This document shows, one piece after another, positions 1-9,197 of a stretch of 64,000 nucleotides of DNA. Origin of the DNA: Fen-178 sp963722575 (GTDB lineage Bacteria > Acidobacteriota > Terriglobia > Bryobacterales > Bryobacteraceae); contig CAVRNR010000003.1 of NCBI GenBank assembly GCA_963722575.1, positions 434,001-498,000 of the forward strand. Reading direction: 5' to 3'. Position numbers and translations under genes: made by a program. Under the pieces are notes generated by a model. It was given only the letters and a program-made list of their open reading frames with translations, searched no databases and had not been told where the DNA came from. Position 1 is the first letter of the stretch; each line of letters opens with the position of its first letter.

Positions 1-1
1 C

Positions 2-1096
2 GCCAGACCGGAGCGCGCCTGGGCGGTTTTCGTGACCGGCTGCGTCGTCTTCTTCTCCCTCAACGTGTTGGGCGGTCTCTACTTCAACTTCCGCATTTCC
101 GGCGAGCCCGTCCGCCTTTTGCCCGAGCTCGACATGATCTACATCATGGCGGCCGTCATCATCCTGCAATGGCTATGGAACCGCCCCGGCATCGCCCTCC
201 GCGCCGTCGTCCTGGTGGTGGTTGGCGCGGCCTTCTGGACCACCACCGGTTATATCCGCCACGCGTGGCACATGTTTCCGCTCACGCCCGATTACCAGAA
301 TCGCGTCGAGTACCGCGTCACCGGCTGGATTTGGAAGAACATGCCCGATGCGCGCACCTACCCCAGCGGGTCCGTGCGCTTCTGGTACGACGCCTGGCAC
401 GACCTGGCGCAACTCGGCGGCGGCTCCGACCAGGGCCTGCTGAACGGTGAGCTGGCTCCCGCCCAGTGGGAAACCAACCTGGGCGCCAAGCCGGAGCCCG
501 CCATCCTGTGGATGCAGTGCCTGGGGGTCGACGCGATCTATGTGTCCGGCCAGCGCTCCCAAGAGGTGTACAAGGATTTCGAGCATCCGCAAAAATTCGC
601 CGGGGTGCTCCCCGTGCTGTACGACGATCGGCAGGGCAACACGCTCTACCGGGTGCCCCGCCGCTACGCCGCCAGGGCGCGCGTGGTCGAAACCGGGAAG
701 CTGAATGCCCTCAAGCCGCCGCGCGCCAATGACGACGTCGAGTACCTCGGCGCTTACGCCGATGTCGTCGAGAAAGGCCCCGATTCGCCTCCGACCCTGA
801 CGCGCGACGGAACCGACGCCATGCGCGTGCGGGCCAAGGTCGAACCCGGGCAATCCATCGTGGTGCAGGAAAGCTGGGACCCGGCCTGGCAAGCCTGGGA
901 CGGCGGCAAGCAACTGCCCCTCCGTAAGGATGTCATGGGCTTTATGGTGGTTGACGCGCCGCCGGGCGACCGGGAAATCCGGCTGGCATTCGTGACGCCT
1001 CTCGAAAACCGCGTCGGCCGCGTCGCGACTCTGGCCACGCTCGCTCTGCTCCTCGGCCTGGTGTTGTTCAGCGTGCGCTGGGAGCGGTTCGTGTGA
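2..1096 (+). CDS. GT-C-like multispanning membrane protein, C-terminal part
   Basis: The gene is open from the first bases of the window, so its start lies upstream. The visible part has a few membrane helices (about residues 10-75 of the fragment), a long predicted periplasmic region containing FWYDAWHDLAQLGGG, and a last helix just before the stop. It aligns along its whole length with the next gene, so the two look like a recent tandem duplication; the next gene carries about 20 extra residues in one loop. The stop codon overlaps the next start as GTGA, which implies translational coupling. By analogy with the full-length copies it belongs to the large membrane proteins related to Pfam PTPS_related and to GT-C glycosyltransferases. 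The substrate is unknown. Confidence 0.8.
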   Translation, partial: ARPERAWAVFVTGCVVFFSLNVLGGLYFNFRISGEPVRLLPELDMIYIMAAVIILQWLWNRPGIALRAVVLVVVGAAFWTTTGYIRHAWHMFPLTPDYQNRVEYRVTGWIWKNMPDARTYPSGSVRFWYDAWHDLAQLGGGSDQGLLNGELAPAQWETNLGAKPEPAILWMQCLGVDAIYVSGQRSQEVYKDFEHPQKFAGVLPVLYDDRQGNTLYRVPRRYAARARVVETGKLNALKPPRANDDVEYLGAYADVVEKGPDSPPTLTRDGTDAMRVRAKVEPGQSIVVQESWDPAWQAWDGGKQLPLRKDVMGFMVVDAPPGDREIRLAFVTPLENRVGRVATLATLALLLGLVLFSVRWERFV

Positions 1097-3165
1097 AACT
1101 CTCGCGCCGGCGGGAAATCCTGCTCGATTGCTTCCTCCTGTTTGTGTGCACGGCGGTCCTCGTCGGGCCGTACTTCAAGGACAAGTACACGGATAAGTGG
1201 TATTCCATCGAGAGCACATTCATCTCCGACGCGCGGTTTCTGGCGGCCCACTGGCCCCATCCGCAGTGGCAGCCGTTGTGGTACGCGGGCACGCGCTTCG
1301 ACTACATCTATCCCCCCGCCCTGCGCTACGGAACGGCGGCCATCTCCAAGTTCATCGGCTTCTGGCCCGTCAAGGCGTACCACTTCTACACCATCTTCTT
1401 CTACTGCGTGGGCATCGCCGGTGTGTACCTGCTGATGCGCGCCGCATCCCGCCCGCGCGGCGCGGCCTGGCTGGGCGCGGCGGCCACGGCGCTCATGTCG
1501 CCTTCGTTTTTGTTCATGAAGAACATGCGGATGGACTCCGGGCCGCTGCTGCCGGTCAGGCTGGGTGTGTTGATCAAATATGGCGAGGGCCCGCACATGA
1601 CGGCGCTGGCCCTGATCCCCTTCGCACTGGCTTTCACCTGGCGCGCCCTGGAGAAACGCCGCCCCGGCTCGGTGGCGCTCGCCGCCATCTTTTCCGCGGC
1701 CGTGGTTTCCAACAACTTCTATGGCGCCACCGCCTTGACCATGTTCTACGCCATCGTGCTGTGGAGCTTCTGGGTCACGCGCCGGGACCTTCGCATGGCG
1801 CTTCCGGCCATCGCCATTCCCGCGCTGGCCTACGGGTTGACCGCGTTCTGGCTGGTGCCTTCCTACTTCCGGATTACAGCCCGCAACATGCAGTACGTTT
1901 CCGAACCGCCGACGGCATGGTCCTTCTGGGGCGCGGTGGTGGTGGCCGCGGCATTCGCATTCGCCTCCTACCGGTTGGCGCGCCGCCGGCCGGAGCGGAC
2001 CTGGGCGGTTTTTGTGGCGGGCTGTGCGGTCTTCTTCTCGCTCGACGTGCTGGGCAATTATTATTTCAATTTCCGCGTTGCCGGCGAGCCGGGGCGGCTG
2101 GTGCCGGAACTGGATTTGGCCCTCATCCTCGGGGCTGTGGCGATGATCGAGTGGTTGTGGCGCCGTCCGGGGCGCGCGGAGCGATTGGTGGCCGTAATCG
2201 TTGAGGTGCGCGGCAGGCCCTTCGTGATCGCCAGCGTCAGACGCGCGCCGCAGGTAGCCGCCGCCATCCTTGTAGTGGCCGCTTTCGCCACCACCATCGG
2301 CTACATCCGGCACTCCCGGAAGCTCTTGCCGCTCTCGCCGAATTACACCGCCCGCGTCGAATACCGCGTGACCGACTGGCTGTGGAGGAACATGCCGGAC
2401 GCGCGCGCCAACCCGTCGGGCTCGGTGCGCTTCTGGTTCGACGCCTGGCACGACCTCGCGCAACTGGGAGGCGGTTCCGAACAAGGCCTCCTCAACACCG
2501 TGGCACAGCAGGCGCAATGGGAGATCATGGGGGGATCCAATTCCCAAACCGCCATTCTCTGGTTACAGGCCTTGGGCGTGGATGTGATGTACGTGCCCGG
2601 TCCGAAGTCGGAAGAGCCGTACAAGGACATCCAGCATCCCGAGAGATTCGCCGGCGTAACGCCGCTCCTCTACGACGACGGCCAGGGTAACGCGCTCTAC
2701 CGGATTGCGCGCCGCTACCCCGCCCGCGCGCGCGTCGTGGAAGCCGCACGGCTCGCTGCGCGCCGGGCGCCGCGTACCACCTACGACGACGAGTACCTGC
2801 GCGCTTACGTGGACGTGGTCGAGAACGGGCCGGATTCTCCCGTCACGCTGGAACGCCAGGGCACCGACGCCATGCTGCTGCGGGCCAAAGTGGGTCCCGG
2901 CCAGGCCATCCTCGTACAGGAGACCTATGACCCGGCATGGCAGGCCTGGTCGAACGGGAAACGCCTGCCTCTGCACGCGGACGCGATGGGATTCATGGTG
3001 GTCGGGGCGCCGCCCGGCGAAGATCGGGTCCGGCTGGCCTTCGTGATGCCGCTCGAGAACCGGGTGGGATGGGTGCTGACGGGGATCTCGCTGCTGATCC
3101 TCGCCGTTCTGTGGGGCAGATTGTTAATCTGCGGCCGAGTGGCACTCGGCCCGGAGTCCCCTTGA
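1093..3165 (+). CDS. GT-C-like membrane protein, PTPS_related type
   Basis: This 690-residue protein has an N-terminal helix, a first periplasmic loop with paired W/Y residues (QPLWYAG near residue 60, then YPP), many helices to about residue 420, and a soluble C-terminal half ending in one more helix. The first-loop signature and topology resemble the PTPS_related membrane family and GT-C enzymes that use polyprenyl-linked sugars; this is inference from topology and motifs. A YGEGPH motif at about residues 163-168 is shared, at the same position, with the next two paralogues. Compared with the preceding copy it carries about 20 extra residues near 361-384. It starts with GTG, overlapping the previous stop by four bases, and its own stop overlaps the next start by one base. 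Confidence 0.85.
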   Translation: MKLSRRREILLDCFLLFVCTAVLVGPYFKDKYTDKWYSIESTFISDARFLAAHWPHPQWQPLWYAGTRFDYIYPPALRYGTAAISKFIGFWPVKAYHFYTIFFYCVGIAGVYLLMRAASRPRGAAWLGAAATALMSPSFLFMKNMRMDSGPLLPVRLGVLIKYGEGPHMTALALIPFALAFTWRALEKRRPGSVALAAIFSAAVVSNNFYGATALTMFYAIVLWSFWVTRRDLRMALPAIAIPALAYGLTAFWLVPSYFRITARNMQYVSEPPTAWSFWGAVVVAAAFAFASYRLARRRPERTWAVFVAGCAVFFSLDVLGNYYFNFRVAGEPGRLVPELDLALILGAVAMIEWLWRRPGRAERLVAVIVEVRGRPFVIASVRRAPQVAAAILVVAAFATTIGYIRHSRKLLPLSPNYTARVEYRVTDWLWRNMPDARANPSGSVRFWFDAWHDLAQLGGGSEQGLLNTVAQQAQWEIMGGSNSQTAILWLQALGVDVMYVPGPKSEEPYKDIQHPERFAGVTPLLYDDGQGNALYRIARRYPARARVVEAARLAARRAPRTTYDDEYLRAYVDVVENGPDSPVTLERQGTDAMLLRAKVGPGQAILVQETYDPAWQAWSNGKRLPLHADAMGFMVVGAPPGEDRVRLAFVMPLENRVGWVLTGISLLILAVLWGRLLICGRVALGPESP

Positions 3166-5126
3166 TGCCCCGCCAGTCCCTGCGCACGCTGGCCGCTGCC
3201 TGCTTCGTGGCGCTGGTCAACATAGCCCTCGTGTGGCCGCTGTTTCGCGTGGAATACACGGACCAGATGCAGTCCATCGAAGCCGCCTTCATCAGCCTCG
3301 CCCGCTACATCCTCGATCATTTCCCCGATCTGCGGTGGTTCCCTCTCTGGTACACCGGCATCCCTTACCAGAACACCTACCCGCCACTGCTCCCTCTGAG
3401 CGTGGCCGCGCTGGCGGCTGTGGCGCGCATCCCGCCGGGTCTCGCCTATCATGCCCTCACGGCGGCGCTCTACTGCCTGGGGCCGGTGGCGCTGTTCTGG
3501 CTGGTTCATCGCTTGTCGGGCAGCCGCACGCAGGCATTGTTCGCGGGGCTGGCCTGGTCGCTCTTCTCGCCCTCCTGCTTTTTGATTCCAGAGGTGCGCC
3601 TCGACACCCTGAATTATTTCGACGTTCGCCGCTTCCAGGTGCTGTCGGAATACGGCGAAGGCCCCCATATCGCCTCGATGGCGCTCATGCTGGTGGCGCT
3701 GGCCATGCTCGACGCCGCGGTGCGCAAAAGCGATGTGCGGCGCTGGCTCCTCTGCTCCGCCGCGCTGGCCGCGGCCGTGATGTTCAACTGGATCGGCGCA
3801 TTCGCCCTGGCCGTGTGCATCCTCTGCTACCTGCTGGCCCGTGGACGCGGATGGCTGCGGACGGCGGGCGCCGGTGGGTACGCCTACCTGCTGGTCTCTC
3901 CCTGGATACCGCCCTCCACCATCGCCGTGATCGCTTTCAATGCCCAGTTCGTTGCCGGGCGGTTCGCCTTCACCCCGCGCCATTGGCTGTACGCCGCGCT
4001 TTTTGCGCTGGCCCTGGCCGGGCTGGTGTGGGTGATCGGCCGCGCGCGCGCTCCGCTCGAAATCCGCTTCGCCGTGCTGCTGGCGGCCTGCTTCACCGGT
4101 GTGGTGATCCCGTGGTATTGCTGGCGCATCGCGGTGGTGCCGCAGCCCTGGCGCTATCAACCCGAGTTCGACCTTGCCCTCTGTCTGCTGGGCGTGGCCG
4201 TGGGAGAGCGGCTGTCGCGCTTGCTGCCCCCGCGCCTGCGACTGGTGGTGGGTTCCGCGCTGGCGCTGGCCTGCGTGCCGTTCACCTTGGATTTGTGCGA
4301 CGTGACGCACCCCATGGTGAAAGCCATCGACATTCACCGCACCATCGAGTGGCGCACCGCCCACTGGGCCGGCCAGCACTTGAGCGGCGCGCGTGTGTAT
4401 GCGCCCGGTTCCATCGCCTTCTGGTTCAACGCATTCAGCGACGTGGCCCAGCTCAGCGGCGGATTCGACCAGGGCGACCTGCAACGCGTTATGCCGGCGG
4501 TGCGCTATCAGATTCTGGCCGGCGCCGATGGCGCCGTGGCGCGCGACTGGCTGCGCGTCTACGGCTGCGACGCCGTGATCGTGAGCGGGCCGGCCAGCCG
4601 GGAGCAATTCAAGCCTTACGCCTACCCGCGGAAATTCGATGGAGTGCTGCCCGTGCTGTGGCGCGAGAGCGATGTCACCATATACGCCGTGCCGCGCCGT
4701 TCTCGGGCGCTCGCCCACGTGGTGCGCCAGGCCGATCTGGCGCCGGGTTTCCCCCCCGACGCCAGCCGGCCAGCGGAGTTGCGGCCCTTTCTGACGGCGC
4801 TCGAAGACCCCGGCCTGCCCCCAGCTACGTTCCAGTAGCTGGGAACGCGCCAGGCGCGCATCGCCGCCGATCTTCGACCCGGCTACCTGATCGCCGTGCA
4901 GGTGGCCTATCATAGCGGCTGGAGCGCCCGCGTCAGCGGGCATGCCAGACGGGTCTGGGGCGATCCTCTTGGACTGATGATCGTCGAGCCGCGTTGCGAC
5001 GGGCCGTGTGTTGTCGACCTAGCCTACGACGGTGGCACTGAGATGACCTTTTTTCGAGTGCTGAGCCTCTTATGTGGCGCCGGCGGTCTTGCCGCCGGTG
5101 TACTTGTTCGGAGGCGTTTGCGGTGA
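3165..5126 (+). pseudogene. GT-C-like membrane protein interrupted by an in-frame amber codon
   Basis: The reading frame starts at ATG 3165 (TGATG overlap with the previous stop) and runs for 557 codons to a TAG at 4836-4838. The same frame then stays open to 5126 and encodes the rest of the family's C-terminal domain and last membrane helix. In the next paralogue the residues at this point are R-W-L-G; here they read Q-stop-L-G, so one change of TGG to TAG explains the interruption. The shared YGEGPH motif is at about residue 162. The far end still overlaps the next gene's start as GTGA, which suggests the stop is recent. Alternatives are a sequencing error, readthrough, or a functional truncated protein of 557 residues lacking the C-terminal anchor. 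Confidence 0.8.
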
Positions 5127-7108
5127 AGCGCCTGGCCACGCCCTTGCTGGCGCTGGCCATCTTCCTGCTCAACGTGTGCCTCAACGCGCCGCTCTTCATG
5201 CCCGGCGAGCTGCCCTTCCGCGGCTCCATCGAAGGCGGTTACGTTGCCATCGCCCGCTTCATTTCCGCGCATCCCAATCCCTGGGGATGGGACCCGTTCC
5301 AGTACTGCGGCATCCCCACCCGCTTCCTCTATGTGCCCGCGCTGCCCTACCTCACCGCATTCCTGGCGCACCTGCTGCCGCACGTCCCGCTGGCCTTTCT
5401 CTACCGCGTCATGGTGTCGGCCATGACCTGCCTCGGCCCGGTGACCGCGTTCGTCTTCGCGCTGTACTTCACCGGAAGCCGCCGCTGGTCGCTGGCCGCC
5501 GCGCTGGCGTATAGCTTCCTCTCGCCCTCCTACGGACTCTTCCCCGCCGTGGAGCAGGACCGCGGCATCGTGCAGCTTCCCTGGCGGGTCCAGGTGCTGG
5601 CCAAGTATGGCGAAGGCCCGCACAACGCCGCTCTGGCGCTGATGCCGCTGGCCCTCTGGTTGGCCGCCCGGCGTCGCGGATACCCGCCCGTCCTGGCGGC
5701 CGCGCTGCTGCTGGCCGCCACCCCCCTGGTCAACTGGGTAGGCGCCTTCGCCCTGGCCATCGCCTGCGTGGTCCTGCTGGTGGCCGCGCTGGGAGAGCCC
5801 GGCTTCCGCGCCTGGCGCGTCGTCGCCGCCGGCGGCCTGGCCTACCTGCTGGCCTGCTTCTGGCTCACTCCCAGCTTCATCAAGACCATCGTGTTCAACT
5901 GGCCCACCGATTCCTTCGCCTACCAGTTCGGCTCGCCGCAGCGATGGCTGGTGGCCGGCCTGGCGTTCGGCGTGCTGCTCATCCGGCTGCTGTTCCGCTG
6001 GTTGGGCGGCTCGTTCTATCTGCGCTTCGTGACGCTGGCGGCCTTCACTTTCGGTTTCATCGCCACGGTCTTCTACATCTACGGCCTCGATACCATTCCC
6101 GAATCGCGCCGCTACGCCATCGAGTTCGAGCTGTTCCTGGCGTTGGGGGTGGTGGAAGCCATCCGCCTCGCCGCGCGCCACCCCAACCAGACGGTGCGCC
6201 TCTGCGCCATCGGAACCGCCGCCGCCGGGTTGCTGGCGGGCACGCCGCAGCTCTGGGCCTACGCCACCCAGGGCTGGAGCCGGTGGGCGCCCGCTCCCCG
6301 CGAGCAGTCCATCGAATACCACCTGGCCCGCTGGATGGACCGGAATCCGCCCGAAGGCCGCGTCTTCGCCACCGGCGGAATGCGTTTCCGCATCAACTCC
6401 TGGTTCGACATTCCGCAAGTGGGCGGCGGATTCGATACCGGCCTCCAAAACCGCGTGCCCTGGAACCTCGCCTACAACATCCGCACGGGGAAGGATCTGC
6501 GCCCGGGCCATGAAACCCAGGACACCCTGCTGGAATTGAAAGCCATCGGCACGGAATACGTGGTGATCCATGGCCCCAAGTCGCGCGAGTACTACCGCGA
6601 TTTCGTCCGTCCCGAGCGCGTCGCCGCCGCGCTCCCCGCCGTCTATCGCGAAGAGGACGACACTATCTACGCCTTGCCCGCGCGCCCCCTGGCGAACTGG
6701 TTGAACCCCGGCGAGCTTCCCGGCAAGGATGCGCCCGCGCGTCCCTGGGTGCTGGAGCCTTACATCGCGGCCCTGGAAGACCCCGCCCGCCCCGCGCTCC
6801 AGACCCGCTGGTTGGGCGCCGATACCCTCGCCATCGACGGCGCCGCGCCGCCCGGCCGCCTGGTGGCCGTGCGGGTCAACGCCGACCGCGGCTGGCGGGC
6901 CTTTCAGGATGGCCGCGCCATTCCCATCGAAATCGACAACCTGGGATTCATGGTGTTGCGCCCGGCCGCCGCCGCGGCCACGCACATCGAGCTCCACTAC
7001 CGCGCGACCGCCGAGCCGCGCCTTATGGCCGTTTTGAGCGCGTTCGCCTGGCTGGCCGCGCTCGCCGCACTCTTCCTATGCCCCAGAAAGAACAATAGCC
7101 ACGGATGA
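5123..7108 (+). CDS. GT-C-like membrane protein, fourth tandem paralogue
   Basis: This is a 661-residue multispanning protein of the same family as the three genes before it. It keeps the first-loop signature (SIE near residue 34, then W-x-P and Y-x-G), the YGEGPH motif at about residue 162, and the large periplasmic C-terminal half with a final helix. I chose the GTG start at 5123 because it overlaps the upstream stop by four bases, as elsewhere in the array; a longer frame beginning at 5072 has no family similarity before that point. Its stop codon lies inside the left arm of a dispersed inverted repeat, so the last residues may be repeat-derived. A likely role is transfer or assembly of envelope glycans, but nothing in the sequence identifies the substrate. 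Confidence 0.85.
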   Translation: MKRLATPLLALAIFLLNVCLNAPLFMPGELPFRGSIEGGYVAIARFISAHPNPWGWDPFQYCGIPTRFLYVPALPYLTAFLAHLLPHVPLAFLYRVMVSAMTCLGPVTAFVFALYFTGSRRWSLAAALAYSFLSPSYGLFPAVEQDRGIVQLPWRVQVLAKYGEGPHNAALALMPLALWLAARRRGYPPVLAAALLLAATPLVNWVGAFALAIACVVLLVAALGEPGFRAWRVVAAGGLAYLLACFWLTPSFIKTIVFNWPTDSFAYQFGSPQRWLVAGLAFGVLLIRLLFRWLGGSFYLRFVTLAAFTFGFIATVFYIYGLDTIPESRRYAIEFELFLALGVVEAIRLAARHPNQTVRLCAIGTAAAGLLAGTPQLWAYATQGWSRWAPAPREQSIEYHLARWMDRNPPEGRVFATGGMRFRINSWFDIPQVGGGFDTGLQNRVPWNLAYNIRTGKDLRPGHETQDTLLELKAIGTEYVVIHGPKSREYYRDFVRPERVAAALPAVYREEDDTIYALPARPLANWLNPGELPGKDAPARPWVLEPYIAALEDPARPALQTRWLGADTLAIDGAAPPGRLVAVRVNADRGWRAFQDGRAIPIEIDNLGFMVLRPAAAAATHIELHYRATAEPRLMAVLSAFAWLAALAALFLCPRKNNSHG

Positions 7109-7198
7109 ACACGGATAAACACGGATAAGCAAAAACCAAGAAAATCTTAAGATTCTTTGTGTTTCTTATCCGTGTTTATCCGTGTTCATCCGTGGCTA
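7096..7198. repeat. Perfect 34-bp inverted repeat, copy 1
   Basis: Arms at 7096-7129 and 7165-7198 are exact reverse complements, separated by 35 AT-rich bases. Each arm contains three short direct units of the type CACGGATRAA. A second copy lies at 44387-44474. The left arm contains the stop codon of the upstream gene. Transcribed, it would form a long hairpin between two convergent genes, so it may act as a bidirectional terminator, although it has no clean T-run. Confidence 0.9.
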
Positions 7199-7220
7199 AA
7201 ATTGTTTTTTCGCTTACTGC

Positions 7221-9146
7221 TTACTGGACGTCGCTCACCTTCCCGTCGGTGAAGGTGATCTTCAGGTCCTTGTACACGTAGATCTTCTTGGCGCCGAGGT
7301 CGATGACCTTGTCGGGTTTCCCATTCATCGATTCCACGTCGGCGATCGATTGTCCAAGGGAGATGGTGACCGGCCCGGCGGCATTCCCAGCATCGGCTGG
7401 CGCGCTCTGGTCGACCACCTCCTGCTCCCCTTGGGTGGCTTCCTGCGCCGCCTGGCTGAGTTCGGTGGCGACATTCGGGTCTGGCTGTACCGCGGCGGCG
7501 ATGGGTGAAGCCACCGGGGCGGCCGCGGCGGCGGCCGGCAGCGGTGGCAGTCCACCCCTGCCCTGGCGCGATTGGAGTTCCGCCAGGCCCTGGTCCAAGG
7601 TCGCGCGCATATGATTCTGCATCTCCTGCAAGTCCTGGAGCTGCACCGAAACCACGCTGCCCCTGCGGCAGTCCCCGCGCTTGCTGGCCAGCACGATCGT
7701 GTCCGCGGTGGCGCCGTTTGACGACCCCGGACGGAGCTGGAGCACATCGCCTTCGGTGATTGCGCACCCCGGCCCCCGGTCGTCCACCATGAGGGCGCTG
7801 GAGACCACGAAAACATGCGGAATATTGTCGGCGAATACCGGGGCCATGACGTCGCCCGCGCCTCCGTTGGCCGTCATGGACTGGCCTTCCGCCGCTTCCA
7901 TATCAAGCTGCCGGTGCACTTCGTCCGCCACCGCCTGCTTCACTTCGGGCGTGAGACCGACCGGGCCGCCGGCGGCGTAACCCCCGCCTTGCAGGTTGGC
8001 GTCCATTCGTTCCTGGTATGCCTCCTGCAACGTCATGGCAAACAAATAGTCCGTCAGCCAGAACGCGGGACCCGCGTATACCCGGTAGGGCGAAAAATAA
8101 CCCCCGTAGAAGCCGAACCAGGGACTGCCGGCCCATCCCCAGCTATAAGACACCGGCGTGAGCCAGGGGCTATAAGCGTACGCATAGAACGCAGGCCGGT
8201 AGAACCGCACGGGAGTATACATCTCCATGGCCACTCCCCTATAGGTAAACGGACGGTAGACGCGGGCATAGGCTTGCCCGTGCGAGTAGTATGTCCGTTG
8301 CACAAACGCCTGGTTGTGAACCATCAGCGGACGCTGCGCATAACCACCGCGCCCTCCCGCGCTGGTGACGATGCGCTGGTTGCCCGGGCGCGCCACTTCG
8401 ACGCTCCGCACGCCGTTCGGCCGATGCGTGATCACCGCCCCTCCCGGCGTGTGCACCTGGCGCACTTGACCACTGTTATCCCGGTTGACCATTCCGCCGT
8501 TCGGTGTGCGGATGGTCTGCGGCCGGCCGTTGGGGTATCTCGTGACTTGCGGTTGCCCAAACTGGCGGCCAGGCTGCCCGGTGTTCGAAGGCGTGGTCTG
8601 CCCGGTGTTCGGACGGCCGAACTGTTGGCCGGTATTCTGGCGGCCCGGCTGGTTCGTGTTTGGAGACGTGGTCTGGCCGGTGTTCTGACGGCCGAACTGG
8701 CCGGTGTTCTGGCGGCCCGGCTGCCCCGTGTTCGGAGGCGTGGTCTGAGTGGTGGTTGGACGCGTCGGCTGAGTCGTGGTGGTGGTCGGGCGCGTCGGCT
8801 GAGTCGTGGTGGTGGTGGTCGGACGCGTCGGCTGAGTCGTAGTGGTGGTGGTTGGACGCGTCGGCTGAGTTGTGGTGGTGGTCGGGCGCGTCGGCTGAGT
8901 TGTGGTGGTCTGAGGAGTCGCCCGACCGGTGGTTTGGCCAGTCGGCTGAGCGTTGGTCTGGCGAGCGGGCTGGGCTTGGCGGGCGGGCGCCGCCGATCTG
9001 GCTGGCGCGGAGGCAGCTCCGCCCTTTTTCTCGTCTTTTTTCTTGTTTTGGGCGTACACGGCGGCGGAGAATGCGAACAGCAGCACAATGACTACCGTCC
9101 CAATCGATCCGCGGAGAGCGGCTTTACGGGTTCGAAAATGATTCAT
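7221..9146 (-). CDS. Secreted or anchored Thr/Pro/Gln-rich repeat protein
   Basis: This 641-residue protein has an N-terminal hydrophobic segment (about residues 16-33, ending in VYAQ), so it is exported or membrane-anchored. Residues of roughly 55-200 are low complexity: first repeats of the type QPTRPTTTTT, then NTGQPGRQ units. The middle is Tyr/Trp-rich and may be a surface-exposed region. The last 45 residues (GxPDKVxDLG, KKIYVYKDLKITF, VSDVQ) match the C-terminus of the next gene on the same strand. A GGAG sequence sits about nine bases before the ATG. The shared C-terminal module recalls small SmpA/BamE-like domains, but that is only an impression. Function unknown. Confidence 0.8.
   Translation of the reverse strand: MNHFRTRKAALRGSIGTVVIVLLFAFSAAVYAQNKKKDEKKGGAASAPARSAAPARQAQPARQTNAQPTGQTTGRATPQTTTTQPTRPTTTTTQPTRPTTTTTTQPTRPTTTTTTQPTRPTTTTTQPTRPTTTQTTPPNTGQPGRQNTGQFGRQNTGQTTSPNTNQPGRQNTGQQFGRPNTGQTTPSNTGQPGRQFGQPQVTRYPNGRPQTIRTPNGGMVNRDNSGQVRQVHTPGGAVITHRPNGVRSVEVARPGNQRIVTSAGGRGGYAQRPLMVHNQAFVQRTYYSHGQAYARVYRPFTYRGVAMEMYTPVRFYRPAFYAYAYSPWLTPVSYSWGWAGSPWFGFYGGYFSPYRVYAGPAFWLTDYLFAMTLQEAYQERMDANLQGGGYAAGGPVGLTPEVKQAVADEVHRQLDMEAAEGQSMTANGGAGDVMAPVFADNIPHVFVVSSALMVDDRGPGCAITEGDVLQLRPGSSNGATADTIVLASKRGDCRRGSVVSVQLQDLQEMQNHMRATLDQGLAELQSRQGRGGLPPLPAAAAAAPVASPIAAAVQPDPNVATELSQAAQEATQGEQEVVDQSAPADAGNAAGPVTISLGQSIADVESMNGKPDKVIDLGAKKIYVYKDLKITFTDGKVSDVQ
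8761..8910 (-). repeat. Tandem 30/33-bp coding repeat
   Basis: Five copies of a unit beginning cgcgtcggctgagt start at 8761, 8791, 8824, 8857 and 8887, with periods of 30, 33, 33 and 30 bases. On the minus strand they encode QPTRP followed by five or six threonines. The period changes by whole codons, so copy changes keep the frame. A second, looser repeat of NTGQPGRQ type lies alongside at about 8560-8740. Confidence 0.9.
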
Positions 9147-9197
9147 TAGGATTCTCCATGTGTTGTCACATTCGTCTGTTGGGCAGCAACCGCCGCC

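Noticed and set aside
754..2547. 597-codon open frame on the minus strand opposite the GT-C-like genes
   Set aside because: It is antisense to two homologous genes, has no Shine-Dalgarno site, and its His/Arg/Gly-rich composition is typical of the complement of GC-rich genes.
5024..6997. 657-codon minus-strand frame opposite the fourth GT-C-like gene
   Set aside because: Same reason: a shadow of a gene with clear paralogues on the plus strand.
7130..7164. Riboswitch or small RNA in the loop of the inverted repeat
   Set aside because: The loop is a short AT-rich sequence with an inner palindrome, between convergent genes; no known structure is visible.
8761..8910. CRISPR-like array
   Set aside because: Units are contiguous, without unique spacers, and encode Thr-rich repeats in frame.
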